In this document: positions 33,636 to 41,474 of the stretch, in pieces
How positions within the stretch are numbered: position 1 is the stretch's first letter
Layout of the letters: each line of letters starts with the position of its first letter
Origin: Bradyrhizobium aeschynomenes
GTDB lineage: Bacteria; Pseudomonadota; Alphaproteobacteria; Rhizobiales; Xanthobacteraceae
Direction of reading: 5' to 3'
Assembly: GCF_013178945.1 (NCBI RefSeq)
Contig: NZ_JABFDM010000002.1
Coordinates: 806,001-870,000 of the forward strand
Length of the DNA: 64,000 bases
The notes under the pieces: generated by a model
Told to the model about the DNA's origin: nothing
The model's database searches: none
What the model saw: the letters and a program-made list of their open reading frames with translations, nothing else
Position numbers and translations under genes: made by a program

Positions 33636-34271
33636 ATGCAGGACGAAAACATCACCACCGCGCATCGCATCGCCGAAGCAATCACCGAACGCATCGTCAG
33701 CGGCGCCCTGCCCCCGGACGCGCCGCTGCGACAGGACCACATCGCGCGCGAATTCAACTCCAGCCACGTGCCGGTGCGCGAGGCGTTCCGGCAGCTCGAG
33801 GCGCTCTATCTCGTGGTCGCAGCGCCCCGGCGCGGCGTGCGGGTGGCGCCGCTCGATGCGAAGTCCACCAAGGAGATCGTCGAGATGCGCGTCGCGCTGG
33901 AGGTGATCGCGCTGCGTAACGCCGCACCGCGCTATACGCCGACGCATCTCGCCGCGATCGAGCTGGCGCTGATCGAGGCGGACAATGCCGAGACCATCCG
34001 GGAGTTCGAGACCGCCAACCGCGCCTTTCACCGCGCCCTGGTGATGCCTTGCGCGATGCCACGCCTGCTGGCGAGCCTCGAGGGTCTACGCCTCGCCAAT
34101 TCGCGCCTCGTGCTGGCGATGGCCCGCAATGCCGGCTGGCGCCCGCGCAGCAACGGCGATCACCGCCTGATCCTGCAGGCCCTGCGCGACCGACAGATCG
34201 GCCATGCCTGCGAGCTGCTGACGCGGCACAACCAGACGATCGAACGGCTGGCAAGACCGGGCGGCGCGTAG
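33636..34271 (+). CDS. bioR: GntR-family biotin repressor BioR
   Basis: This 211-residue regulator has an N-terminal GntR winged HTH (residues about 8-70, with LRQDHIAREFNSSHVPVREA) and a helical FCD effector domain. Its position divergent from bioBFDA, with ATAGATA palindromes on both sides, identifies it as BioR, the alphaproteobacterial repressor that replaces the BirA HTH function. The operator overlaps its own start region, so it should repress itself. How it senses biotin status is not shown by the sequence. Confidence 0.88.
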   Translation: MQDENITTAHRIAEAITERIVSGALPPDAPLRQDHIAREFNSSHVPVREAFRQLEALYLVVAAPRRGVRVAPLDAKSTKEIVEMRVALEVIALRNAAPRYTPTHLAAIELALIEADNAETIREFETANRAFHRALVMPCAMPRLLASLEGLRLANSRLVLAMARNAGWRPRSNGDHRLILQALRDRQIGHACELLTRHNQTIERLARPGGA

Positions 34272-34454
34272 CGCTGCACGCCGACTCGGACGGTTGGTCA
34301 GATCAGGGGCAGTTGACGCCCGGCCTGGTCAGGCTATCTGGCGGTCCTTGGTCGTAGGTGTTGATCTGTGCAAACGCGCACGTCGGCAGCGCGCTCGCGG
34401 CGCGGGCGGCAGGACGTCCGATGAGGGCGCGCCGAAAAGGGCCCGACAAGGTCG

Positions 34455-35525
34455 TCACGAGGCAACGCTCGTGCGGCGTTCGCCGTGTTGGGCATACGCA
34501 CCAGCGAACTTCGGCTGAGTCTTCCGCATCGCGGACAGGCCTTCGTGCATCGTGATCTGCGGCGTGTAGCCCAACTCGGCTTGAGCCTTGCGGATGCTGA
34601 TTGTGAACGGCTGGCCGATAAGGCGTAACATTTGCCGCGTAATCGGCGGTTCACCCTTGATTCGCAGCCTGCGCCACGCGACGCCCATGATGCCCGCCGC
34701 GATCCAGGCCATCCTGAACGAGATCGCCTTGTCCGGTGCAGTCACCTCGCGCGTTGCAAGCAGTGATGAAATGAAGCTTTTCAAAGTGCTCCGCTCGGCA
34801 TCCGCGACGAAATAGGCGTGGCCGCCCCGACCCGCGTCTGCGGCGAGAAGCAGCGCATGACACAGATTGTCGACATGACAGCTCGACATGGCCTGTTCGC
34901 CGCCGGAGACCCACTGCCATCGGCCGGCACGGACCGTCTCCACCATGTGATCAAGGGTCGGCATCTCGCCGCCCCAAATGAATGGTGGCCGCAGTGCGAG
35001 TGTCTCCAGACCCGGCCTCGCGCCGTTGGCTGCAAGCAATACGCGCTCACCTTCGGCCTTCGATGATCCATAAGGCGAGAAAGCGCGCGTTTGCAGAGGA
35101 AGACTCTCGTCGACATCGAACATCGGTTCGGGATCGCCCATGACAACGGCCGCAGCACTCACTGCGACCACGCGGCGCACGCTGGTCGTCGCAGCCGCAG
35201 CGTTGACGACAGCGCGCGTCCCTTCGACGTTGACCGCATCGAAGACCGTCTGCTGCCCCCAAAGCTTGAAGTGCGCGGCCACGTGAAAAACGACCTCGCA
35301 CCCGTCCATCGCCTTTCGCAGCGATTGTTCATCGTTGAGTTCGCCGGGGACGGGCCTTGCTCCGAGGCTCTTCACCTTCGCCTCGCTGTCCACGCTGCGG
35401 GCGAGTGCGCGCACCTGCCACCCCTCGCTGAGAAGACGCACGATCAGGCGAGTTCCGACGAAGCCTGATCCACCGGTGACAAGCGCGAGGCGCGGAGGGC
35501 GGGACGATGAAGCGGCAGCAGTCAT
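34455..35525 (-). CDS. NAD-dependent epimerase/dehydratase family protein
   Basis: This 356-residue extended-SDR protein has the Rossmann motif TGGSGFVGTRL near the N-terminus and a YGSSKAEGE active-site segment (Tyr-x3-Lys), with Ser/Thr before it. It resembles hopanoid-associated and 3-beta-HSD/dihydroflavonol reductase-type enzymes; the substrate is unknown. The ATG at 35525 is chosen because the upstream extension is non-homologous. It is divergent from a TetR regulator and its promoter region holds a strong palindrome, so it is probably that regulator's target. Confidence 0.83.
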   Translation of the reverse strand: MTAAASSSRPPRLALVTGGSGFVGTRLIVRLLSEGWQVRALARSVDSEAKVKSLGARPVPGELNDEQSLRKAMDGCEVVFHVAAHFKLWGQQTVFDAVNVEGTRAVVNAAAATTSVRRVVAVSAAAVVMGDPEPMFDVDESLPLQTRAFSPYGSSKAEGERVLLAANGARPGLETLALRPPFIWGGEMPTLDHMVETVRAGRWQWVSGGEQAMSSCHVDNLCHALLLAADAGRGGHAYFVADAERSTLKSFISSLLATREVTAPDKAISFRMAWIAAGIMGVAWRRLRIKGEPPITRQMLRLIGQPFTISIRKAQAELGYTPQITMHEGLSAMRKTQPKFAGAYAQHGERRTSVAS

Positions 35526-35577
35526 GACGGACCTCTTCGGTTGATGCCCGATCCTGAGGTCCACCTGTTCAAAAGTC

Positions 35578-35605
35578 AACGAACATATTTCATATTTTGT
35601 TCGTT
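35578..35605. promoter_or_regulatory. TetR operator candidate between the epimerase and tetR genes
   Basis: Perfect 8-bp arms AACGAACA and TGTTCGTT are separated by a 12-bp AT-rich spacer. The site lies 53 bp from the epimerase start and 38 bp from the tetR start, in the divergent promoter. Confidence 0.68.
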
Positions 35606-35642
35606 TGCCTATCTTGGGAACCGGCGTTATTGTCAAACGACC

Positions 35643-36275
35643 ATGAAATCGAAGGCTTCCAACCCTACAACCCCTTCCCCTGATGACGAAAATTCGTTTC
35701 GGGCGCAGATCCTCGATGCGGCGCGCGACCAGGTGCGACGTCATGGCGAAGCCAAGACCAACGTTGTCGATGTCGCTCGGGCCATGGGCACGTCACACAC
35801 GACGATCTATCGACACTTCCGCTCCAAGGCTGACCTCTTCGATGCCCTGGTCATCGAGGCCATGCGTGATGAGCAAGAAATGGCTACTCGCTTCGCGGAG
35901 GCTGAAGGACCTTTCGCAGAGCGGATAGAGGGCATGGTGCTGGCGCTGCACGCACGCAAGCGCGAGCGCTTCGTTGCAGATCCCGAAGTCTACGGACTGT
36001 ACCGTCGCATCGTGGAGGAGAGGCCGGAGATCATCGCAGCCTATTCTCGGGCGATGACGTCGCTCATCGCCCGCATTCTTGCTGACGCGAAAAGACGCGG
36101 CGAAATCAAGGTTGACGATATTGATGCGGCAGCCGGTGTCGTACGAGATGCAGTCACTGTTTTCGTTCACCCCGCCCACGTCGCCGCTGCGGCTGCAGCC
36201 AATCTTCCGAGCGAGAGAATGGCTCGCAATGTCGTGCGAACGCTCTGTGCTGGTTTCCGCGCCGGACTTGATTGA
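35643..36275 (+). CDS. TetR/AcrR-family regulator
   Basis: This 210-residue regulator has an N-terminal TetR HTH (residues about 20-66, with TNVVDVARAMGTSHTTIYRHFRSKADLFDAL) and a helical ligand domain ending near FVHPAHVAAAAAA. The ATG at 35643 is preferred; the frame extends into the promoter up to 35541, but that part contains the operator palindrome. It is divergent from the epimerase and probably represses it. The ligand is unknown. Confidence 0.88.
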   Translation: MKSKASNPTTPSPDDENSFRAQILDAARDQVRRHGEAKTNVVDVARAMGTSHTTIYRHFRSKADLFDALVIEAMRDEQEMATRFAEAEGPFAERIEGMVLALHARKRERFVADPEVYGLYRRIVEERPEIIAAYSRAMTSLIARILADAKRRGEIKVDDIDAAAGVVRDAVTVFVHPAHVAAAAAANLPSERMARNVVRTLCAGFRAGLD

Positions 36276-36639
36276 AGGCGGTCAGGGTCGGCCGATGCCA
36301 TGCGACGGATCGCATCCGCTTACGGTCTTCGACCTCTAGAGCTGGCGTCTGCTGCACAAGACACTCGTTGTTGCCCACCAGAGTCCACTGTGGGTCGTCA
36401 GCGAACGACGCGGGCCTTCGGGATCAGCATCCCCCCCCGGGGCCGCACAACCGCGATTCTGCAAAGCTGCTCGTCGTGTCTGCCGCTCATCGACCGGACA
36501 TGGCGGAACACACCCGGACGTTCTCTGTCGTCGATGAACGGCCAACGTTGATGGCGTTCAACGCCGCCCATCGCTCATTCATCGGTCACGTCGTCGTCTC
36601 GCAGCTGGCTGCCTTCATAAAAGCGGACGTCCCGCCTTC
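36276..36639. other. 364-bp gap without a convincing gene
   Basis: A plus-strand frame at 36272-36655 (127 codons) crosses this gap, but its composition is Arg/Ser/His-rich, it lacks a ribosome-binding site and I recognise no family. A run of eight C residues occurs near 36432. It may contain a decayed gene. Confidence 0.4.
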
Positions 36640-37221
36640 TCATTCAAGATCATGAAGTTCCTTGCCAAGCGGCGGCGCCAGCCGGAAATCGGAAAAGACC
36701 ACTTCGAGCCCGAATCTCTCCGGCGTGCAGGCCATAGGTCCAACGAGGTAAGAAGGGCTCTTGGCGAATGGCGCAAGCCGCATCAGGGGCCATATCTTTC
36801 CGTCATGCGATGACTGCAAACGAAGGACGCCATGCGCAACGGTGACACGCAGTCGAAAATCACTGGGGTCGTGCTCATAGGGGGCCGTCGCCCAGTCCGA
36901 TTGCCCGTCCGTCAGGACGCTCGACAGCATGGCGCGACCGTCCGAAAACTCGATCCCAGCCTTTAGCCAGCGACGTTCATCTATGCGTACCATCATGCCC
37001 GCTTGATCGTAGAGCGCCTTGAAGTTGCCCCGGACGCGAAGTTCGGCCGTGAACGCATCTTCCGTCTGGAAAGCCAGGAAATGCCCGCTATCACGGATAA
37101 AGCCGTAATGAGTTTCGCGCCAAAAATCGGTGGCTCGGTCTGTTTCCAGCTCGAGGTAATTGTCCTTTTCCGACCATTTTCTCGGCTCGTTCAACCAAAC
37201 GCCATCAGACTTGCCGAACAT
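36640..37221 (-). CDS. DUF1349 domain protein
   Basis: This 193-residue cytoplasmic protein is a single DUF1349 (concanavalin-like jelly-roll) domain, with segments such as DFWRETHYGFIRDSGHFLA, DQAGMMVRIDERRWLKAGIEF and LEVVFSDFRLAPPLG. Family members are annotated as 'regulation of enolase' proteins, but no mechanism is established. It stands alone between two long gaps, in an accessory-looking stretch. Confidence 0.82.
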   Translation of the reverse strand: MFGKSDGVWLNEPRKWSEKDNYLELETDRATDFWRETHYGFIRDSGHFLAFQTEDAFTAELRVRGNFKALYDQAGMMVRIDERRWLKAGIEFSDGRAMLSSVLTDGQSDWATAPYEHDPSDFRLRVTVAHGVLRLQSSHDGKIWPLMRLAPFAKSPSYLVGPMACTPERFGLEVVFSDFRLAPPLGKELHDLE

Positions 37222-37625
37222 CCCTCAATTCTCCATCAGAATGCCGATACAACCTCCTGAGCCCAACTCGGTTAGACGCTCTCAGGTCCGCAACCGGTCA
37301 GAGGACTAAACCGCTCGCACCGTAGCGCACGACAGCTCGCAGCGACAGCAAGCGCATGATCATCCGAATCGAGAAGTCTCCGCGGCATATTGGTGGTGCA
37401 GCGAAAGGTTGATATCGTTGGCGAACGCGCAATCATTACGTCCGGTGAGCGATCCGCCTTGGCTCATATCGAATTCAAAGACCGGCGATCGTCGTGCGAC
37501 GCGGCGCGGGCCTCTTCGGTGCTGTATTCACGGCCCATGGTCCGGCGCGCTATGCGAGGACCCGACCCGCCTGGCGGCACGCATTCCCGTTCGGGCGCTG
37601 CAACGGGTGACTTGAGAGACCACCG
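37222..37625. other. 404-bp gap without a convincing gene
   Basis: Only short overlapping frames occur here, including 37390-37629 on the plus strand, which would overlap the next gene and has no family resemblance. I see no clear promoter palindrome or repeat. Confidence 0.4.
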
Positions 37626-38339
37626 ATGAAAGATTTTCCTCACGCTCTGCACCACGACCCCATCGCGCAAATCGGACCCGATCTGTTTTGTACGCGCGGC
37701 ACGATCCCGATCAACCCGCTCGTGACCATTTCGCGCAACATGACGATCATCCGCCGCGGCAATGCGCTGACGCTCGTCAATTCCGTTCGCCTTGCTCCCG
37801 ACGAACTGGCCAAGCTGGAGGCGCTCGGGCGGGTCGCGCATGTCTTGCGTCTTGGCGGCGCCCACGGACGCGACGACGCCTTTTACGTCGACCGCTACGG
37901 AGCGCGATTCTGGGCTCAACCGGGTGGGACCCGCTACACCACGCCGCAGATCGACGCGCCTTTGACCGATCTCGGCGAATTGCCGTTCGACGGCGCCCAA
38001 CTGCTGATTTTCGCGCACGCGCGGATACCCGAGGCAGCTTTGCTACTTCGCGGTGGCGCCGGCGTGCTCGTGACCTGCGATGCGCTTCAGCACTACGGCG
38101 ACTTTTCGAACAACAACCTGCCGGCACGGATCGCGATGCCGTTTCTCGGCTTCAAGCGCACGACCCTCATCGGCCCGCTTTGGCTCAAGGCGGCGACGCC
38201 TCATGGTGGCAGCCTCAAGACCGACTTCGAACGATTGCTCGATCATGATTTCGACGCGCTCTTTGCGGCCCACGGGACCTTCCTTCCCACCGGTGCAAAA
38301 GCCGCCGTCCGCGCCGCGATCGCGACGACATTCGGGTGA
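37626..38339 (+). CDS. Metallo-beta-lactamase-fold-like protein (DUF4336-like)
   Basis: This 237-residue protein has the strand/helix order of the metallo-beta-lactamase fold: NMTIIRRGNALTLVNSVRL, then DELAKLEALGRVAHVLRLGGAHGRDDAFYVDRYGA, and LFAAHGTFLP near the end. The usual HxHxDH metal motif is absent, with only isolated His, so hydrolytic activity is doubtful; it resembles DUF4336-type proteins. The start ATG at 37626 lies shortly after a gap without genes. The function is unknown. Confidence 0.65.
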   Translation: MKDFPHALHHDPIAQIGPDLFCTRGTIPINPLVTISRNMTIIRRGNALTLVNSVRLAPDELAKLEALGRVAHVLRLGGAHGRDDAFYVDRYGARFWAQPGGTRYTTPQIDAPLTDLGELPFDGAQLLIFAHARIPEAALLLRGGAGVLVTCDALQHYGDFSNNNLPARIAMPFLGFKRTTLIGPLWLKAATPHGGSLKTDFERLLDHDFDALFAAHGTFLPTGAKAAVRAAIATTFG

Positions 38340-38538
38340 TGTCCCGGCGATGCTCGGACGAGCCTTGCAGGCTGGGACCTCATTTCTTTCGTCTGCCAAC
38401 CGATTGCTTAATTGATCAAGAGGCGCATTCCAGGCGGCAATAACTAACGGACGACCACTACGGAGCCTCGAGATCAAGGCTTTGATCGACTGCGATTCAT
38501 AACGAGATATGCACCAGCGGCCGCACCACGTTCGTCTG

Positions 38539-38982
38539 TCAGCCCCCCGGGCCGTCCTTCATGATGTAGCCCATCAGGTCGTCGACATTGTGCTCCAGGT
38601 CCCGGATGATGTTCTTGACGACGTCGCCGATCGAGATCACGCCGACGACCTTGCCGGCGTTCAGCACCGGCAGATGGCGAAAGCCACGCTGCGACATCAT
38701 CGCCATGCAACTGTCCAGCCGGTGGTCCGGCCTGACCGTCACCGGGTTGGCCGTCATCACCTGGCCGACCTGCGTCTGCTTCGCATCGAGCCCGGGCAGC
38801 AGCACCTTGATGGCGCAGTCGCCTTGGGTGACGATGCCGACCAGCACGTCGTCGTCGACAACAAGCACCGACCGGACCCGGCTGTCGCGCATCTTTTGCA
38901 AGGCTTCGACGACCATGTCGCGGGAGCGAACATGGACGAGGGGGCCACTTTTCTGGGCCAGAGCGTCTTTGACTGTACTCAT
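38539..38982 (-). CDS. Stand-alone CBS-domain-pair protein
   Basis: This 147-residue protein consists of two CBS domains (about residues 8-60 and 75-130), ending in a short charged tail. It likely binds adenine nucleotides and signals through a partner. AGGAG lies close upstream of the ATG at 38982, supporting this start over the long upstream frame to 39243. It is related in architecture to the CBS protein beside uspA at 14961-15386, though no FixK box was seen here. Confidence 0.88.
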   Translation of the reverse strand: MSTVKDALAQKSGPLVHVRSRDMVVEALQKMRDSRVRSVLVVDDDVLVGIVTQGDCAIKVLLPGLDAKQTQVGQVMTANPVTVRPDHRLDSCMAMMSQRGFRHLPVLNAGKVVGVISIGDVVKNIIRDLEHNVDDLMGYIMKDGPGG

Positions 38983-39476
38983 TGATCTCCTCGTGGGCTC
39001 CCTGTTTTGTTCTGCCTTGATGGTCTGTTTGCAGCGGACGATAGTCGAAATAGATGGCCGCGTCAGCACCGTGACGATGCCGCGGGCGACGCCATGACCA
39101 CGCGGACCGCGCTCTCCCCGCGTCGTTCCGGGCGCGCGGAGCTCGAGGCCGACGCAGTCGGCCGCAATCGCAGCGCGAGCCCGGAACCCGTACCCACAGG
39201 CCGTCGTATGGGGCACGCTGGCGGTGGGCGTCTCGCCACACACTGCTCCCTGTGGTTATGGATTCCGGGCTCATTCGCGCTGCTTCAAAACGGCTGCGCC
39301 GTTTTGCGCGCGAATGCCCCGGAATGACGGAGCAAGACGGGGTAGCTCCTGCAGCATCGGCCATCTCGCCTGCGCCCTCGCGCATAAGCCCATGCGCCCG
39401 TGACGGCTGGGGCCGCGGCCCGTGCCCGTGTACATGCTCATCGGAGACGCGCGCATCAAAGGCCCAAAAGGTCCCC
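38983..39476. other. 494-bp gap holding a palindromic repeat
   Basis: The region between the CBS gene and the DHA2 transporter has no convincing gene. The repeat at 39260-39330 occupies its middle. In-frame extensions of the transporter gene into this region are not supported by composition or a ribosome-binding site. Confidence 0.5.
39260..39330. repeat. Palindromic intergenic repeat, GGATTCCGGG family
   Basis: The outer module GGATTCCGGG...CCCCGGAATGACGG surrounds arms CATTCGCGC and GCGCGAATG and a perfect inner hairpin of CAAAACGGC and GCCGTTTTG (39286-39306). The outer module recurs at 52743-52853, so this is a dispersed repeat; such elements are common in bradyrhizobial genomes, from memory. 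Confidence 0.75.
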
Positions 39477-40874
39477 ATGTCCAACCGCCACCACGCTTCG
39501 AAGCTCGCCGGCGACGGCCCGGCCGATGGCCTGCCCGCGAGCCAGCGGCCCTGGGCGATCGCGGCGATCTTCACCGCGCTGTCGATGGCCTCGCTCGACG
39601 TCGCCATCGCCAACATCGCCCTGCCGTCGATCTCCAATGATCTCCACGTCTCGCCGGCCGAGGTGGTCTGGGTCGTCAACATCTACCAGATCGCCCTCGT
39701 CGCGACCCTGCTGCCGCTCGGCGCGCTCGGCGAGATCGTCGGCCACCAGCGGATCTATCTCGGCGGCCTGCTGCTGTTCACGCTGGCCTCGGTCGGCTGT
39801 GCGCTGGCGTGGTCGCTGCCGACATTGGTGATCGCCCGCGCGCTGCAGGGGCTCGGCGCCAGCGGCATCATGAGCGTCAACACCGCTTTGGTGCGCTACG
39901 TCTATCCCGGCAAGATGCTGGGCCGCGGGCTCGGCCACAACGCCCTGGTGGTCGGCATCTCCTTCACCTTCGGCCCGACGATCGCTTCCGCCATTCTCTC
40001 GCTCGGCTCGTGGCCCTGGCTGTTCGCGATCAACCTGCCGTTCGGCCTGATCGCGATCGCCATCGGCCTGAAGATGCTGCCATCAACGCCGCGCGCCGGT
40101 CACGACTTCGACTTTCTCGGCGCGGGCCTTGCCGCGCTCTGCCTCGGCCTGTTCATCACCGGCATCGGCAGCGCCGCGCATGGCGCGACGCCGGCGATGG
40201 TCGTGGCGGAACTCGTTGGCGCACTCGTGCTCGGCATCATCCTGACGCAACGCCAGGCCGATCATCCCGCGCCGATGCTGCCGATCGACCTGTTCCGCCG
40301 TGGCGTGTTCGCGCTGTCGGCGGCGACTGCGGTGTGCTCCTTCTCCGTCCAGGGCCTCGGCTTCGTGTCGCTGCCGTTCTATTTCGAGGACATATTGCAG
40401 CGCTCGCAGGTCGAGACCGGCTTCTTCATGACGCCGTGGCCGCTTGCGGTCACGATCATGGCCCCGATCGCCGGGCGGCTGTCGGATCGCTTTCCCGCCG
40501 GCCTGCTCGGCGGCATCGGCCTGGTGATGCTCGGAACCGGTATGGCGCTGCTCGCCACGCTGCCGGACAACCCGAGCATCCCGAACATCGTCTGGCGGAT
40601 GCTGATCTGCGGCATCGGCTTCGGCTTCTTCCAGGCGCCGAATATGAAGGCCATCATGTCAAGCGCTCCGCCCCATCGCAGCGGCGGCGCCAGCGGCATC
40701 GTCGCGACCGCGCGGCTGACCGGCCAGACCACCGGCGCGGCGCTGGCTGCATTGTGTTTCAGCCTTGCGGGCCGTGAAGGCGCGACCCTTGCTCTGGCAC
40801 TCGGCGCTGGCTTCGCGGCGCTCGGCAGCGTGATGAGTTTCCTGCGGCTGGCGGTGGCGCCACCGCGCGGCTGA
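39477..40874 (+). CDS. MFS transporter, DHA2 (EmrB/QacA) family
   Basis: This 465-residue protein has the DHA2 signature of about 14 helices: an early helix with ALSMASLDVAIANIALPSI, motif VVWVVNIYQIA, then GLGASGIMSVNTALVRYVYP. The family exports drugs or metabolites by proton antiport. The ATG at 39477 has AAGG about 8 nt upstream; the longer frame reaching 39252 would run through the repeat at 39260-39330. No membrane-fusion or TolC-like partner is adjacent. The substrate is unknown. Confidence 0.88.
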   Translation: MSNRHHASKLAGDGPADGLPASQRPWAIAAIFTALSMASLDVAIANIALPSISNDLHVSPAEVVWVVNIYQIALVATLLPLGALGEIVGHQRIYLGGLLLFTLASVGCALAWSLPTLVIARALQGLGASGIMSVNTALVRYVYPGKMLGRGLGHNALVVGISFTFGPTIASAILSLGSWPWLFAINLPFGLIAIAIGLKMLPSTPRAGHDFDFLGAGLAALCLGLFITGIGSAAHGATPAMVVAELVGALVLGIILTQRQADHPAPMLPIDLFRRGVFALSAATAVCSFSVQGLGFVSLPFYFEDILQRSQVETGFFMTPWPLAVTIMAPIAGRLSDRFPAGLLGGIGLVMLGTGMALLATLPDNPSIPNIVWRMLICGIGFGFFQAPNMKAIMSSAPPHRSGGASGIVATARLTGQTTGAALAALCFSLAGREGATLALALGAGFAALGSVMSFLRLAVAPPRG

Positions 40875-40980
40875 TGAGTTCGAGCAAACTACAACCCCGC
40901 CCCATCACAAATCTTCCGCGCCGCAAACGCATATTCTTGATTTGAAGGATTCCAACGTTCGCGCCACAGTGCGGTCCGCA

Positions 40981-41000
40981 GTTCAACTGGCGAGTTGAAC
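40981..41000. promoter_or_regulatory. Palindrome in the leader of the iorA-like gene
   Basis: Perfect 8-bp arms GTTCAACT and AGTTGAAC enclose GGCG. The site ends 14 nt before the start codon at 41015 and may be an operator or an mRNA hairpin affecting translation. Confidence 0.5.
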
Positions 41001-41014
41001 GAAAGGGATCTGCG

Positions 41015-41464
41015 ATGGCAAACCTGACGATTAACGGCAAAGTTTTCAATCTCGACGTCGAGCCGGACACGCCGCTGCTGTGGGCGATCCGCGAGAACGC
41101 CGGACTGACCGGCACCAAATATGGCTGCGGCATCGCACAATGCGGCGCCTGCACTGTGCATCTCGACGGCGCTGCCGTGCGCTCCTGCGGCGTCACCGTC
41201 TCCGAAGCGCAGGGCAAGCAGATCACGACCATCGAGGGGCTCGCCAGCGACAACGGCCTGCACAAGGTGCAGCAGGCCTGGCTCGAGAACGACGTGCCGC
41301 AATGCGGCTATTGCCAGAGCGGGATGATCATGGCCGTCGCCGCGCTGCTGAAGGATAATCCGAAGCCGAGCGACCAGGACATCAACGACGCCATCACCAA
41401 CATCTGCCGCTGTGGAACCTTCGCGCAGGTGCGCGAGGCGATCCACATCGCGGCGAACGCCTGA
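41015..41464 (+). CDS. [2Fe-2S] subunit of a molybdenum hydroxylase (IorA-like)
   Basis: This 149-residue protein is the small subunit of a xanthine-oxidase-family enzyme, with two [2Fe-2S] clusters. The plant-type cluster is visible as [14 protein letters not shown] plus a distal Cys, and the second cluster as CGYCQSG and CRCG. It is closest in architecture to isoquinoline 1-oxidoreductase and aldehyde dehydrogenase alpha subunits; the true substrate is unknown. A palindrome lies just upstream. The large subunit follows 10 bp downstream. Confidence 0.9.
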   Translation: MANLTINGKVFNLDVEPDTPLLWAIRENAGLTGTKYGCGIAQCGACTVHLDGAAVRSCGVTVSEAQGKQITTIEGLASDNGLHKVQQAWLENDVPQCGYCQSGMIMAVAALLKDNPKPSDQDINDAITNICRCGTFAQVREAIHIAANA

Positions 41465-41474
41465 GGGGGCCGGC

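Noticed and set aside
36272..36655. A 127-codon plus-strand frame after tetR
   Set aside because: No ribosome-binding site, no family, and it overlaps the end of the DUF1349 gene. Kept only as a gap description.
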